Under the pieces are notes generated by a model. The model was given only the letters and a program-made list of their open reading frames with translations. It did no database searches and had not been told where the DNA came from. Shown here piece by piece: positions 1-13,393 of a DNA stretch of 64,000 nt; positions within the stretch are counted from its first letter, which is position 1, and each line of letters opens with the position of its first letter. This DNA is from Polydactylus sextarius (taxonomy: Eukaryota > Chordata > Actinopteri > Polynemidae). The stretch spans positions 708,001 to 772,000 of the forward strand of contig CM028917.1 in the NCBI GenBank assembly GCA_016801845.1, read 5' to 3'. Made by a program: the position numbers and the translations under genes.

Positions 1-1
1 C

Positions 2-2981
2 AGCCGGTCCGGCTCGTTAGCGGCGGGCTCGCCCAGGCCCTCGCTCACCCGCCAGCCCAGTGCTGTCACAGAGGCCGCTGTGGACGGATCCAAGCCGAGG
101 GACTACCTGATCCTGGCCATCCTGTCCTGTTTCTGCCCGCTGTGGCCCATCAACATTGTAGCTCTCACATTCTCCGTGATGGTACGACCTCTTCTTTCAT
201 ACAGAAACCAGAACAAATATCAGCACCTGTTTCATTTGGTATTTTTATTTACTGCTGATTTACAGTCAGACTTTGGCAGATTTTTTTTGTTGAAAAGACA
301 AAAAAGTGTTACTTTTACATAATCCTCCATTAGTAATGTAATTGGTAGAATGATGTCTCTAAATTGTGACACCTGCCTCAGTAGTACTTTCTTGTAGCAC
401 CTATGGTACCTCTTGACAACCTTTGCTCAGTAAAAATTTTTTATTATAACTAATAATAAAAATATTGGTTAGAAGAAGTGTTAAAAGTTAGGGGTGTGTC
501 ATGGTTTATTGCTATTATTATATCACATTTCTTAATAGTGACCTTGGCCCTGTCTCAACTTAATTATCTCAGTTATGTCACATTTTTTCACTTTTGGTAG
601 TATCTAAGTTTTACTTGTCATCATTTGCTTCCCCGTAGTCCCGGAACAGTCTGCAGCAGGGCAACATTGATGGAGCTCGTCGTTTGGGTCGTAACGCCAT
701 GGTTCTGTCCATTGTGTCCATCTTGGGAGGAATTGCCATCATCACTGCAGCTATTGCCCTCAACTGGGGATGTAAGTGACTATATGTTTCCTATTCATCA
801 TTTTTAGCCACTGCTGTAGAGCCACACTGTGACACCAGCAGGACTCAGGCGGTTTGCCTACAGAGTAAACGCTCCATATACTTTGTTTGTATTGGACACA
901 ACCAGGTGCCAATTCTGGCACTTAGGGGTGCCCAGGCTTATTCTAGGTGAAGAGCCCCAGAACTCCTAAACTGCTCTTAATAGCTGTGTTTCCACTGAGA
1001 AGAACCTCCGTGTCAACCTAAAACCCCGCCCAAGACCTTTTCGGGATTGAACAAAGTACCTATCCCTGGGCAGGTGTATTTTTCCTCAGTCTTGCCTCTC
1101 GGGAGCTATTTCTCTGGTGGAGATGCGCTGTGTTGGCTGAGTTCCTGTATTATTACCCAGAGGTTCCTGCAGTGGAAACAGGCATAATCCTTTTCTCTAG
1201 AAGCAGTTGGTCCTGGGGTGACATGACCAGATGACACAGCTGGCAGGATCAGCAGAATCACAGACAGACAAACTGCTCCTCCACTGTCTGAGGAATTTCT
1301 CTGCTGGTTTGAAGATAATATCTGTCCAGTTTTACTTTGGAAGCTAGCCCAAATATTAAAAATCCTCCATGAGTTTAGCTTGGTTGACTAAAATTTATTT
1401 TAGAAAATCTGCGTCTTCAACATAAACCACATCTGTGAAAGTTCCTCTTTTTTGTCTGATTCCTCCAAGATTCCTTTCAGTCCACAGACATGCAGGTTAG
1501 TTAGTGATGCAGACCTCACATTGCAAACTATTGTTCTTTTATATGTCCCTTCTTATACCCATTCATCTTCCATACCAAATTTCGATTTCTTTCAACTGAA
1601 ATATAGTTGATTGCACAGAGACAAATCATACATCAAAGCACACGTCTCGGGCGAACTTGCTATGCTATAATTTTTTTCATTTAAAAATTCCCGAAAAATG
1701 TCTCAGGGAATGAATGGCAAAAGGTGAAAAAAAATCACACATTTTCAAGGTTTCTTCAACATCTACTACTCTGGCGTACTGTCACATCATTAAAATAATT
1801 ACATCAATATGTTCACTAAAGCCTTGTGGCTCTGACGGTGAAGAAATTTTGGTGATATCTCCTTTACTTTTTGAATAAAAAGCAGTAGTTTGAGACACAC
1901 ATTTCGTGGTCCCCTGTGTCTGACACAGCAGAGACTATGATGGGTGTGTATTGTGTTGGCTGCTCCTGTGACTATGACTGCAACACACACACCTGTCTGT
2001 AATTCTCCTGTTGAACAAGCGCCCAGATAGGCAAGTGGTTGGCGTGCACCACCTTGGCACATAAGCCATGTAGCGATCACCAGTTTGATTCCCGGCTGTG
2101 CTGATCATTTTTGTGTGTCATTGCCTCATTTCTCCCACCTTCCTGTCTACTTTCTGACCTGTCAATAAAGGCTAAATGGCCGAAAAAAAAACTTATTAAA
2201 AACTTATGTCACGCTAATAACAACATGACTGTTGATCGCACAAATTATACATCAGACAAATTAAACCAGACTATTACTTTTTCTTCTCCAAAAACAAATT
2301 TTCATGACATAATTTGCAAAAGCAAAATTGCAAAATTTATGTCGATGCAAGGTGCAAGGTGACAAAAATTCATTATAGAAAAAAGAATAAACAAGGTGAA
2401 AAAGCATGTTATTTTGCAGCACTGGTCATGAATTCATTCATCATTTCATGTTTTTTTTCTATTCATTATACAGAAATGATTGGATGAGGAGATAAGTTGC
2501 ATTTTTTGCGACGGTAGTTGAGAAAAATTCATCATAGCATTGTAGCATCCTAGCATCTTAGCAACATAGTATCTTATCATCATAGCATTATAGTATCTTT
2601 GACTGCTACAGCAGCCTCACAGCGACAACAGTACAGCACCTGCATCACTCTAGCGATTTCCCACAGGGGAATTGTCTAGTTTGACTCTAAATTGGGAGTT
2701 TATTTGTCTTTATATGTGTAGCCCCTGTGATCCACTGGCCTGAAGTCAGCTGGAATTGGCTCCAGCACTTCTGTGGCCCTTAAAGGGTAAGCAGTATAGC
2801 TAATGGATGAATGGATAGCTTAAAAAGCCACTTAATATACTTGACATCTTCCTATAAAACTAGTGATTTGTCTTCTTCAGATCATGCATATTTTCTCCTC
2901 TTATTTGTTTCAATGCGTGTTTCACAGAAGAGTGTGTAAATATCTTTCTTTCCCTCTCGCCCAGTGATATTAAAATCCTGA
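2..2981 (+). CDS. prrt2: prrt2, proline-rich transmembrane protein 2 (3' part; 5' end outside window)
   Basis: Three exons join in frame: <2-181, 639-771 and 2965-2981 (stop TGA 2979-2981), giving 109 codons plus stop. Donors are at 182 (gtacg) and 772 (gtaag); acceptors end at 638 and 2964. The protein has a short Ser/Pro-rich stretch, then a CD225 domain: DYLILAILSCFCPLWPINIV (re-entrant hydrophobic segment), the loop SRNSLQQGNIDGARRLGRNA, a second hydrophobic segment, and the tail NWGLILKS. In PRRT2 this C-terminal domain anchors the protein in presynaptic and axonal membranes, where it acts on SNARE-dependent release and sodium channels (family knowledge). The last intron splits the codon just before the short tail, as in PRRT2. 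Relatives prrt1 and trarg1 share the domain; the neighbouring mvp favours prrt2. The proline-rich N-terminus and start codon lie to the left of the window. Confidence 0.85.
182..638 (+). other. prrt2 intron between the two CD225 exons
   Basis: AT-rich, 457 bp, with a GT start and a pyrimidine-rich acceptor ending ccccgtag. No other feature was seen. Confidence 0.8.
1465..2815 (-). repeat. split, degraded copy of the 'GGAGGAAACCC...TCCATCCATTTTC' fish repeat
   Basis: 1470-1510 (cacagacatgcaggttagtt) and 2680-2815 (tgactctaaattgg ... cagctggaattggctccagc ... gggtaagcagtatagctaatgg) read as the two parts of one reverse-oriented copy of the repeat seen on the plus strand at 13375-13393 and 15338-15510. 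The 1.2 kb between the parts contains a SINE, so later insertions probably split it. The family name is not certain. Confidence 0.45.
2019..2191 (+). repeat. tRNA-derived SINE, copy 1
   Basis: A box A-like segment (ataggcaagtggttgg) lies about 50 nt before a box B-like segment (cagtttgattccc). A tRNA-unrelated body with cctgtctac follows, then an A-rich tail (aatggccgaaaaaaaa). The same layout recurs at 20551-20725 and 55191-55378. Confidence 0.6.
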
Positions 2982-5900
2982 TGGAATCAGCTGCAATGGT
3001 GAGACCGACTTCATGACCTCATCCGAACCCTGACATGACACCACTCCCTCCTGTTCCTGAAGCACTATTCATTCTCAAGCGCCTGCACCAGATGAAAAAC
3101 AAATTGAAAAAAGAAAAAAAAAACGTTCCTGTTCTTTGCTGTTTGTTGCTGCACGATGAGCATGGTCTGCCTGACGCTCTACCTCCGACACAATGGACCG
3201 ACCCACTCCTGGCACGACGCTGGACATCCTAGAGGAAGCTGCTTCCCTCCTCCTCCTCACACTGCACTCTCATTGATGAACAGGTGTGTCTGTTGTCATG
3301 GAAATAGACATCTGTCTCTATGGAAACAGAATTATTCTAATCTCTAAATGAGTCTCCATGCCGCAGTTCCTAGACTGGAGCAGACTGAGATGACACGGTT
3401 TTTACTTTTGATGCCAAAAAAAAAAAAAAAAAAGAGAAACTTGGTCTTAGCTGAACTGCAGTGGGATAATGCTGCAGTAATGGTCTGGCAGAAAGGAAAA
3501 AAGACAAACAAAGGGAAAGATCTGAGATATAAGGAAGTGGGAGGACAGTTTGAGGATCTATCTGCTGCCCCTGTGTTTAATATGAACACATACAAACATG
3601 CTGCTGTCACCATATCTGCCATCCATATCCATAAAATTCACCACAGGTTAAATTCTAGTCAAGTACCTACTGTCTGAACTAAACCGGACTCCTCCAGACA
3701 GAGGTTCTAGGACTGATGGGAAACCTGAAATATATACACTAGCATTGGTTTTGAGGTTCTGCTTTCTCTTGGGTTCTCCATAGCCATGTTTCCATTCAGC
3801 TTCAGTCTTAAGCTTCATGTTTAGAAACGATGTAAACAGCAAAAAACAAACAAACAAAACCTTCCAATTTCAACATTAGCTTAAAGTGAATGCACTTAAT
3901 TGGAAATAGAAACACAACAGAAGAAGATGAAGAAGAAACTGTTTCCAGCAACATTTTAAAAGATTGCTGAAGTTCACTCCGTTTCTTCTTCTTCTTCTTT
4001 GAGGTGTGATGGCACATTTTTCAACTTCTACCCCTCAGTACAGTTACAGTCACATATACTGTATATACTCACATATACACTGTCCATTATCCACAGAATG
4101 TCTAGAAGAAAGCTTAGTTTGCACGTCTACAGTTGTTACTTCTCTGCCCCCAAAAATGTTGACAACACACAAGACACACTGTGCAGTGAACTTTTGTTGC
4201 GGAACAAAAACAGGAGTTACCTCTCTGTCACCGAAAATCAGAAAGGTTTGTGTTGGAGAGAAACGATTGTGTGAAGCAGAGATGAATTGTGTTCTGAGAT
4301 GTGGTTGTCTGGACGTCTAAGTGCTTTTGCTCTTTGCATGTAACTGATTCCAGCAGAATCCCTCAGATTCAAACATATTTAATTACTCTCAGACCACAGA
4401 GGCTGTAGCTTTTTCCCCTTAATGGCCAGACATGATGGGCTGTATGATCTTGAGCTCCTCCATTAATTTGGCTGATTCAGGTTACATTTGCACCACAGAT
4501 CTCAACTTGTGAGCCTTCAGGTTCCCACAATGTGATGCAACATGAGATGGGTCAGTTTTAGATTTGAATGTTTGTGTTCTCCCTAAACCTTTTAATTTCA
4601 GTTTCCACTGGAACAAAGCAACTGCAGCAAGTAAAATCTGTTCCAGCTTTCACACTATTCAGATTGTTGTTTAAAGACCACTTTGAAAAAATGTGACTGT
4701 GTCCTTTAAGCCATGTCTCCTTTTAAATCTACACATTGACTGTATACAGTCAGTAAGTACTGCAGCCTATGCTGTCGTATGTGATTTTAGTAGTTAAAAA
4801 CATCAGTTCAACAAAGGCTGGTTTACAGTAACAGTAACGGTTTTTCAAATCTGAGTAGTTGTTTTTATTGTGGGGGGAGGGAGGGTTGACATATTGCTGA
4901 ACTGGATCATAAAAGCTGCTGAAACAAGCTTATTTCTACTGACTGGCTCTTGAGGTTTATAATCATGTGATTAAAACAGCTTCATTTTCATGCAAACAAC
5001 TTGACATTTGCCTTTTCAGCGTTATCTCAGCCTTTAGAACCTCAGTGCGACAACTGTGCCAAACCTTTGAGTGCGCGCCAACCTGCAAAGAAACGACTGT
5101 CTGTTTCAGCCTGGCTCTGCTGACGTGTGCACGCTCACACACAGTTGGTGGACAGAATGTTTTGGGGCTAAAGCTGGTGTCATGGAACGAATCAGCCCTT
5201 CACCTCCTATACCCTGTGCATGTTTACAATATTTATTACAGAATGCTTTTACACAAGACTGTAGCCTCAGCTAGCAAGAAAGCTAACTGAGTAGCACTTT
5301 GTAAATAACTGTATGAGGATCTGAAACTCAAATAGTTAAGTTACTGAAACGTAACTAACTGACCTACAATCCACTTGGTACCAATACTGCATATGAACTG
5401 TGGGTTGTTTTTTATGTTATACTTGGCTCAAAGGTTGATGCAACGTATTTGTTCCAATCAGATGGTGTCTCTGTGTAGCCGTGAGGTCAGGCGAGGTCAG
5501 ACTTAGAGGTGGGGGGAGGAAGAGAGGGAGGGAGGAAGGGTCCTATGATCCCACGGCTGGTCAGAGTGGGAGGAGGCTACTGCAGCTGCACGTTTACACA
5601 GCCGCTGTATGATGGGTTGGATGAATCAGAAATTTTTGGTGAAATGTTGCAGTGGTAACAATGATTTGAATGCTGCTATTTTTACGATGGAATTGTCTAA
5701 ATACGCTAACAACTCTGATACGATACAACACAGCTTGGGGGGGGGGGGTCACCTCTGTCCTGCTCTCACCTCCACTCCCATCTACTCCTGTACTGTATGT
5801 AGCATGCCTGTTAACTAAACACATTATGCAAAAAAGGCCCCAGTTCAGTGTCTGTATGAATGCTCATTCCCTGATTTTTGCTATGACGTGTAATTGTACA

Positions 5901-7554
5901 TGGTTTTGTATGGAACTTGCTTGCGCTACCTCTGGGAGCTGCTACAGTGTGTTATCACCTGCACCTCACATTGCTTCATTTTGATGATTTCAACTGACTG
6001 TTAAATCTCCCCTGCTATTGTTTGTATATTTTCTTTTCTGTTGTGTTACTATTGAAGAGTTTCACTGCTTACATCGTATTTATGATATTAATGTTCAGGG
6101 TTTTATAATCTATAGACTCATTCATCTCTAATTCAGCTGTGCAATGTCATGAAAATGTCATGTATACACAAAAAAACTATAATTATCAAATTTTCTTACA
6201 CTAACAAATGAAAAGTTCTCAGGAAGAGTTTGGTAATTGTCAATCTTGAGGGAAAAAAGATGTGTCAGGTGTAAGCATTTTAATAATTCTGTCTGAACCT
6301 GAGAGTAAGAACCAAATTAGCAGCAGAAGCAGATGTGTATCTTAGTTTTTTTATGTTGAAACCTGAACATTAGTCTGTCTCCCATGTCAACAATAATTTC
6401 TAACCTTTTGCCCAAACCCATCTTGGTATCCACTGTCAGTACAAAGTAGACTGTTGTTTTTTTATATGTAGTAACGTGGGGAGAACAGATTAAATTTTAA
6501 AAAATCACTTAACCATCTTTTTTATATTTATAAAACACTCTCATGCTACAGGTAACGTCAGCTACTGTTGTTTTCACATCTTACACAGAATGGGCAAAAC
6601 TAGCAAGCCACGTAGAACAGAACGAAATCATGGCTCCTTGCTAACTGAGAAATAATTCGAGCTTTTTGGATTTGACACTAAGAGGGAAAAATGTTGGTAA
6701 AAAAACATAAAATTAGCTTGTCGCTCACAGAAAGACTAGACTTGGTGATGGGTTTTGAAGGAATACAAATCTTCCTGAGGACTTTTCATTTCAGACATAC
6801 TACTCTACTGTACTTGTTGTATAGAAGAAATCAACTTTTTGTGTTTTTTGTTGTTGGTTCTGGTCAGTTCTTGCATTTGATTTTCATTTTTTTTGTAGAA
6901 GCCTTTTTGACACGTGATTATCTTATCTATATATTTTTATATTTCTATTCTCATTCTCTGGATCCCTTTTTGTATTTACATGGTAATCTACTGTTTGTAA
7001 CGCTTGGTATAACCTGCTTTCTGCTTGCCTTTTATAAACATCAACGGGGGGCGCTGGAAGCATGAGTAGACCTTTACCCGACTTCAGTATGTTGTCCTCT
7101 TATTACTGATTGCTGTCACCAGACACTGGACTCTCCTTGTTCCTGTGCATGTCTTAAATTGACTGCTTTATAAAGCGTAAAGAATGAGTATTGGTGTACA
7201 CAATACATTTATCAAACACTGTTGATCTTGACCACTGATGTTGAGTATTTGCTGATGTTTGAAGGGAATAAATCCCAGTTAAATAATACCACTCCCAAGT
7301 CTGCAGGCTTGTGAATGTGACCAACTGAACTTAACAGTGTTCTGGATCAGTTTTTTTTTTTTTTTTTTTTTTTACCAGAGGCTGTTATTATTATTTTTCT
7401 TAGTGTTTACCATGAATATATAGACAACTCTATAGCCACATATTCAGGTATATTCAGACTCAGGTCGACACCTACTTAGAATGTGTAATGTTTGGTGAAA
7501 CCAATACTTGAAACAAAATTGCTTTGGTTTTGAAAAAAAAAAAGGCATAATCAA
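2982..7554 (+). other. prrt2 3' UTR / intergenic DNA
   Basis: This stretch follows the prrt2 stop codon. No coding exon is recognisable on either strand. It holds a GA-rich tract (about 5505-5545), a G10 run near 5738, an A15 run near 3417, a CTT repeat near 3985 and a T23 run at about 7351-7373. AATAAA occurs at 7267-7272, but I cannot tell whether the prrt2 transcript reaches that far. Confidence 0.5.
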
Positions 7555-7790
7555 GTGAGAATGGAAATGGTAAATGGACTGCATTTCTATAGAGCTTTCT
7601 TCCATTCACCTATTCACTTAGTGTGCCTATCTATCATGAAGTTGTGTGCCTTTTCCAGACATATTCACACAGCAGTGGAACAGCCATCAAGGGCAGCTTT
7701 GGGTTCAGTATCTTGCTCAAAGACACTTCAACATGTGGATTGGAGGAGATGGGAACTGAACCACTGACCCTCTGATTAGTGGACAACACA
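7555..7790 (+). repeat. interspersed repeat X, copy 1
   Basis: It starts aaatggtaaatggactgcat and contains ttcagtatcttgctcaaaga. It ends with gaaccactgaccctctgatt followed by agtggac. The same ordered words occur at 46931-47200 (plus), 10420-10492 (partial, plus) and 38725-38855 (minus). It is a non-coding dispersed repeat common in fish genomes; its class is not settled here. Confidence 0.6.
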
Positions 7791-8644
7791 CTTAAATTTC
7801 TGAAAAAAAAGTAATAGGTTTAGCTCCCACTGCAAAAATCCTGTCACTGCAAGTTACAAACGAGATGGAACTTTGGAGTGGAACACCTGTAGAAACTACA
7901 GATTCAAACTAAACTGCAGATATCCAACAGTGTGAGGCTTTTTCCTCTAAAACAAATGAAAGTTTAAGAGATATGGCCAATTATATACAACAACTGTTTC
8001 ACTGGCATTATCTTTCTGTACAGAAAGATAATGATGCAACACACAATAAATAAACCCGCACAGCACTGGCTACTATTAACCTGAACATGTTGGTCATTTG
8101 TGCGATGGGACAAGGTCCCAAGTTGATTTCTACATCACAAAACATATGATAGGATGTGTTAAAAGTAAATTATTTGCACATATAATGCAAAAATATGTCC
8201 TTGATGTTGTATTAAACACTAGGGAGGAAACAGTTGTTACTTGCAGCCATTATTAAAAAAAACCCTAACCCCTTATAATGAAATCAACAATTACAACATC
8301 ATCAGATCTCAATCCTGTTTCTACAGGTCCTGTCTGCTGCCACCAAACAACTTCTTACAGTTGTACCTACAGTTCTCAGCATTTAAAGCTTTTCTCCTTA
8401 AATAAGTATGAAGGCTTAATACTTGATACTCTGCTGTAGGTTTGCTATCCACTTGCAGGAATATGTCAGCATATAAAGAAAGTAAAACCAAAAAGTACTA
8501 AATCTTACAATGATAACAACTAAATTAACACACAACAGCAGTTTGAACATGAGATTCTGAAGAATCAAAGAATCAAACAAATAAGATGAACAAATATCTT
8601 GTGGTAAACTGTGATTGTCAAATGATTGTCATCTATTCCCTCAG

Positions 8645-8950
8645 CTGCTTTGCTGATGACCTTCCTGCCACCTGATCCTGCAGTCTCAGTTTGACTTGCA
8701 GATGTTCACACATGGATGAAGGAACCTCTCTAAGACTGAAGTCTTCATCGTCATCTTCAGCCAATCGGTTCAACCACCACAAGATCAACATCGAAATCTC
8801 CCCTTCTTCCAGCTATTCTTCTCTGACCATCTGCCACTAACGTCACTTTGCATCTACAGCATAAGAAAACTCAGGCTTGTGGTTCACAAGATCTACCTTC
8901 ACACAGTGAAACTCACACAGATTGTCCAGAACAAAGTGTCTCTGTCTCTG
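8645..8950 (+). pseudogene. possible decayed LINE reverse-transcriptase segment
   Basis: Frame-broken translation recalls the 'adv-tWMke-l-l-KTEvfvi' region found after the YADD motif in L2-type reverse transcriptases (around cagatgttcacacatggatg and agactgaagtcttcatcg). Stops and frameshifts are present. This is a weak call by eye. Confidence 0.3.
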
Positions 8951-9041
8951 ATTGGCCTTTAGAGTGACTCCTCAGTCTGATTCCCTACTGTTAATGAAAG
9001 ATGTCCCCATCTTGCTCTGCTTCATTTGAATTTTAGATTCT

Positions 9042-9110
9042 TATAAATAATTAAGAGACTCCATCGCTGAGGCTGCCGGAGGACAGAGCAACAGACTGAG
9101 GGACGGAGGT
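9042..9110 (+). promoter_or_regulatory. speculative TATA promoter with 5' exon and donor site
   Basis: TATAAATA lies at 9042-9049. About 30-60 nt downstream is a GC-richer stretch ending ggacggag and a good donor (GT at 9109-9110, gtgagg). This is the layout of a short first exon. No transcript evidence is available and it may be chance. Confidence 0.2.
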
Positions 9111-9754
9111 GAGGAAGATGAATCTACATAGAGTATTCATAAAAAAAGAGAAAAGAAAAATGGAAAGCAAATGTAAAATAAGTGCATGAAAACGCATGGG
9201 TTTGAAAAGTTAAAGCTAAGATCAGATGAATGAAGGCAAAACTGTTTAAAATAGATAAAACAAAAGGTGCACAAGAACAGAAAAGACTGAGTTGAATATA
9301 GATGCAGGAAGGAGGGGGCGGGGGCCGTGTGTCATAATGCAGCTGAGGGAGGGGAGATGGAGCAGCTGGGGAGGAGGTGGAGGAGGAGGGGGAGGCTGGG
9401 TATGAGGTGAAGACAGTAACAAGCGGAGAGACTCAGGAGCAAAACGAGCATAAACGCTGCTTCTCATTACAGAGAATTAAACAGGGACAGAGGAAACATT
9501 TCAAACGCATCATGAAATCAAACCGCTCCTGTTTCCACTGAGCAGCAAATAACATTACAGTGGTCACACTCTTCCTACATCATGAACACACACACTTAAA
9601 ACACACAAACACTCACTGCAGCAGCAGATGTGAATTCATCCGCTGCTGAAAACAGTCCCCAACAAAAGCTTCATACTTGTGCAGCAACAAGTTAAAAGAT
9701 AATATTTTAAAAACAGAAAGTCATAAAACTCAACTCATCTGAATCATTCCCATG

Positions 9755-10125
<371 letters not shown>

Positions 10126-10419
10126 GTGCTTACTCTTACATTTGTTCTGTTGGATCTAATGCAGTTCAGTGGCACCTAATTATCTGTCAACAAGCAGAAC
10201 AACAATGACAACAGCAACAACAACAAACAGTCAGTGAGGGAATGAAATAAGGACTTGTTGATGTAAAAGAGGAAGATGAAAAGCAAGAAGAGGATGAGAA
10301 GATGGAGGGAAGAGGAAGTGGAGGGAAGGCAGGAGCAGAGTAAGGAGGAGTAAGAAGAGGAAGAGTGGAACAACAAAGAAGGATGAAGACGAATAGGCAC
10401 AAGTGGAAGAAGCAGGGGG

Positions 10420-10492
10420 CACTACACAACAGGAATTGAACCAGCAACCTTCTGATTAGTGAATGATCTACTGTACATCCTAGAGTTGCCCA
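10420..10492 (+). repeat. interspersed repeat X, partial copy
   Basis: attgaaccagcaaccttctg and attagtgaatgatctactgt match the 3' half of the repeat X copies at 7555 and 46931. Confidence 0.5.
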
Positions 10493-11205
10493 GTGTGGCT
10501 CAGAAGAGTTGGATGTACAGTGTTATAGAAGTTGAAGATGGAATTTGTTCCAATGTATCAGTATTCTCTTAATTTACAGATTTAAAATAATATTTTAGAT
10601 GACATGTTTTGTTTTAGTTGTAGTTTCATGCGACTGTATTTCTGATGATGATGATGATGATAATCATGATGTGTGATGCCAGTAAATTGGTCCTAACGTT
10701 TAGTCACATTAAACCACACTTTCCTCTACTGTCAGTGGATATGCAGCTTTTTAAGAAACTTGTTAATTCACTATTTTTGATCTGTAGCAAAAATAATTGT
10801 CAGATTGCAACTGAAAGATATTTAGTTTAGAAAACCAGCAAATACTTTATTACTTATACTTATTTATTGTGATCAGTTATTTTGCATGTATTTAAGATGA
10901 AGCTTTACTGATTCATAAAACCTCAGTTTAAGGGAAAGCCTGTGTTTAATCCGATTATGAATTATAATTGTCTGCTTTAACTGTAACGTTCCTCGGTATT
11001 GACAGAGCTGTGTATAATCTGGTTTAGTGACACATCCTGAATATCCACGCAAAAATGGAGGTCTTTGGGGGACAGAGAAGGCTGATTATAGAAGATAAAG
11101 AGAAAAAGATAGGAGAGGAGACAGTTGGAGAGAATTACAGTCAACCTTGAGGGATTTCATTAGCCTCCACTGACTGAATTATCTAATCGATTAACTGAAT
11201 TAAAC

Positions 11206-11313
11206 ATGAGCCACCTCTTCAGCTTGATCTGCATCTGCCTGGCTGCCGTCCTGTCCACCCTGATGTCCCCAGTGATAGTCAGTCCAGTCCTACTGGCAAG
11301 CTTCCTCAAGTAA
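11206..11313 (+). CDS. small ORF with signal-peptide-like sequence (uncertain)
   Basis: The ORF has 35 codons from ATG 11206 to TAA 11311-11313. Its start, MSHLFSLICICLAAVLSTLM, resembles a signal peptide or single membrane segment, and nearly the whole product is hydrophobic. A possible acceptor (atttcattag, ending at 11162) lies upstream. A weak donor-like caa/gtaatt overlaps the stop, so it could also be a first coding exon. No homologue was recognised; a chance ORF is quite possible. Confidence 0.15.
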   Translation: MSHLFSLICICLAAVLSTLMSPVIVSPVLLASFLK

Positions 11314-12257
11314 TTGAAAAACTACTCACTGCGGTTTGAAATGTTTGAGCCACTTCATTTGATTTCATTGCTTTTAAAATTCTTCGTTCCCAGAGATTGA
11401 ATCCCACTGACTTAAGTGATCTCCTGAATGTTCCTCTAGTGCCACCATCAGGTCAAAATTTTAATAAATCTGAATGTCTTGTCCTGAAATGTGGTGTAGA
11501 GGTTCTCCCTATACTGAGCTTCTGAAGGCCAAAGCAAGCAAAATGAAAACGTCTCTGACAAAAACACTATTACTAACAAGTCAGTGAAGTAAATAAACAC
11601 AATGGTTATGGAAACCAAAGATTAAAACTTACTACAACAGTAACTGATGAGGGAAAAAATATCTTTTGGCTTTCCTTTTAAAAAACATCCCCTGTTTAAA
11701 AAAACTCAACAATGTCAAATTCCATAGAGAAGAGATATTACTGGCAGAAACATTCCCCTCTCCACCTTAGCTGAAGAAAATCTGTCAGTCAACCAAAGAA
11801 TATAAAGGGGAACTGACAGCTGTTGGATTTATGATAATGTGAAACACTGAATCAAAAGAATACATTAAGACTGTAGAGAGTCTCAAACATCAACATCACA
11901 AACAAAGAGGTCTACGTAGAGCGATGAGCTCCATCTGGTGGATTTCTGTGGAGGGTCCATGTCAAACATTTGGGGCTTCAATGAAAAATTAACTGTGAAG
12001 CTTGTGGATTAATTCTGGCTCCTCCTCTGTTCACATGCCACAAAATATCATGACGTGATCAATAAAGTGATAGAAATCTAACAGTATGTCATTACATATT
12101 TAGTGATTGTAAAAAATAAATAAATTATTAATTAAATAATTTTAAATAATTTGATATTTATGATTAACAGTATCACAAAATATAATATAATATGATGTTA
12201 AAATGTTTGCAAGATGTCATTGTTTTTATAGAAAAAAAAAAATTAGTTTAGCATAGT

Positions 12258-12680
12258 TTAGTGACAGGTCTTTCCGAGATGTTGTCTTTGTCTTGAGATG
12301 CACAGAGCACACCAGACCCTTCTCATTGTTAGTTTTGGCAATGAGCTAGCAACTTCCCAGGGTTCCAGTACCTTAGGGACATTGGTACCAATCAACATAT
12401 CAACACTGGCATCTATACAGGGGATCTCTTCCTGTGAGCCACTGTCTTTAGGGATCACAGGAAGACTGTAAAAGTGTTCACTGTCAAGACCAGTCACCCC
12501 CACGCCAATCTACCAAGCATGAGTGGAAAAAAATCTTTTCTTGCGCAATGGTGAATAAAAGGAAATTGGTTCTTCTACTGTCGATGTTCAGCCTTTGCAT
12601 AAGATGCTCTGAACAGAATGTAACTGTACTGCCGGGATCCAGAAATGCATAGGTTATATTATTTTGTCTTCCCTGATGGA
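12258..12680 (-). pseudogene. BEL/Pao LTR-retrotransposon protease fragment
   Basis: Reading leftwards, the minus strand encodes an aspartic-protease-like DPGST motif (12625-12639). After a frame break comes a segment with VDMLIGTNVPKVLEPWEV (within 12258-12503). The D-x-G-S/T motif followed by 'LIGxNVPxxLEPxEV' is characteristic of the Pao retropepsin region. No LTRs, reverse transcriptase or integrase were seen, so this is an isolated dead fragment. The 3' part loses frame after the VLEPWEV segment. Confidence 0.7.
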
Positions 12681-13393
12681 TTTATTCTGGATTGGCAGAA
12701 TAGGCCACTGTATGACCACAGTACTGAGATGCTAAACTACTCAGCTTGAAGTAATTAGATTTAGCTCTAACTGAGCACAGTCCAGTTTAAACAAGAGAAA
12801 TATAGGTCATGTCCTAACTATATTTTTACCATGTACACTGTGTATGAAAATTTGTCAGATTAATAGCCTAATGATGTTGCTGCTCACTCACCTCAATTAC
12901 TGCCACCAAGTCATTGCAACTTCAAGACACTTCACAACAGTAGATTCAAATAGGGTAGAAATGCAAACACACCTAAAATTTGAAATGCTATAGTGAACAA
13001 GATAACTTTACCAGAAGGCAATTTAGAGCTTTTTACTAAGTATTGAGGGGTTTTTTTGTTTGTTTGTTTGTTGTTTGTTTTTGATAAATTACTGATTCCT
13101 GCTTTGAACCCACACTGATCATTTGTAAAAGGACAATGTTGTAGAAGAAATTAAAAAGGCCACCAGACTATTAGAGTGGACTGATGACTATCCAGCAGAT
13201 TTTTTTTTTAAGGCTTTCAGTGACGTTTGAGTGAAGTTACTGCCATTCTTACAAGACATGAATAAGGAGTCCTTTAAGTCAAAATGTCTTCCTGCAAGCA
13301 ACAATCCTGCTTCTTTTGAAGCCTATAAAAGATCCATGTAAGTGTTCCTCATACTGGGAAAAATCCCTTTTAAATATCTATCCATCCATTTTC

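Larger units (their letters stand above)
772..2964 (+). other. last prrt2 intron, repeat-rich
   Basis: A 2.2-kb intron carrying a tRNA-derived SINE (2019-2191), two pieces of a reverse-oriented interspersed repeat (about 1465-1510 and 2680-2815), and a degenerate stretch built on tagcat/catctta words (about 2531-2605). No exon-like ORF was found. Confidence 0.7.

Noticed and set aside
6691..7065. 124-codon hydrophobic ORF
   Set aside because: AT-rich sequence favours Phe/Leu/Ile codons; no homologue, splice context or promoter was recognised.
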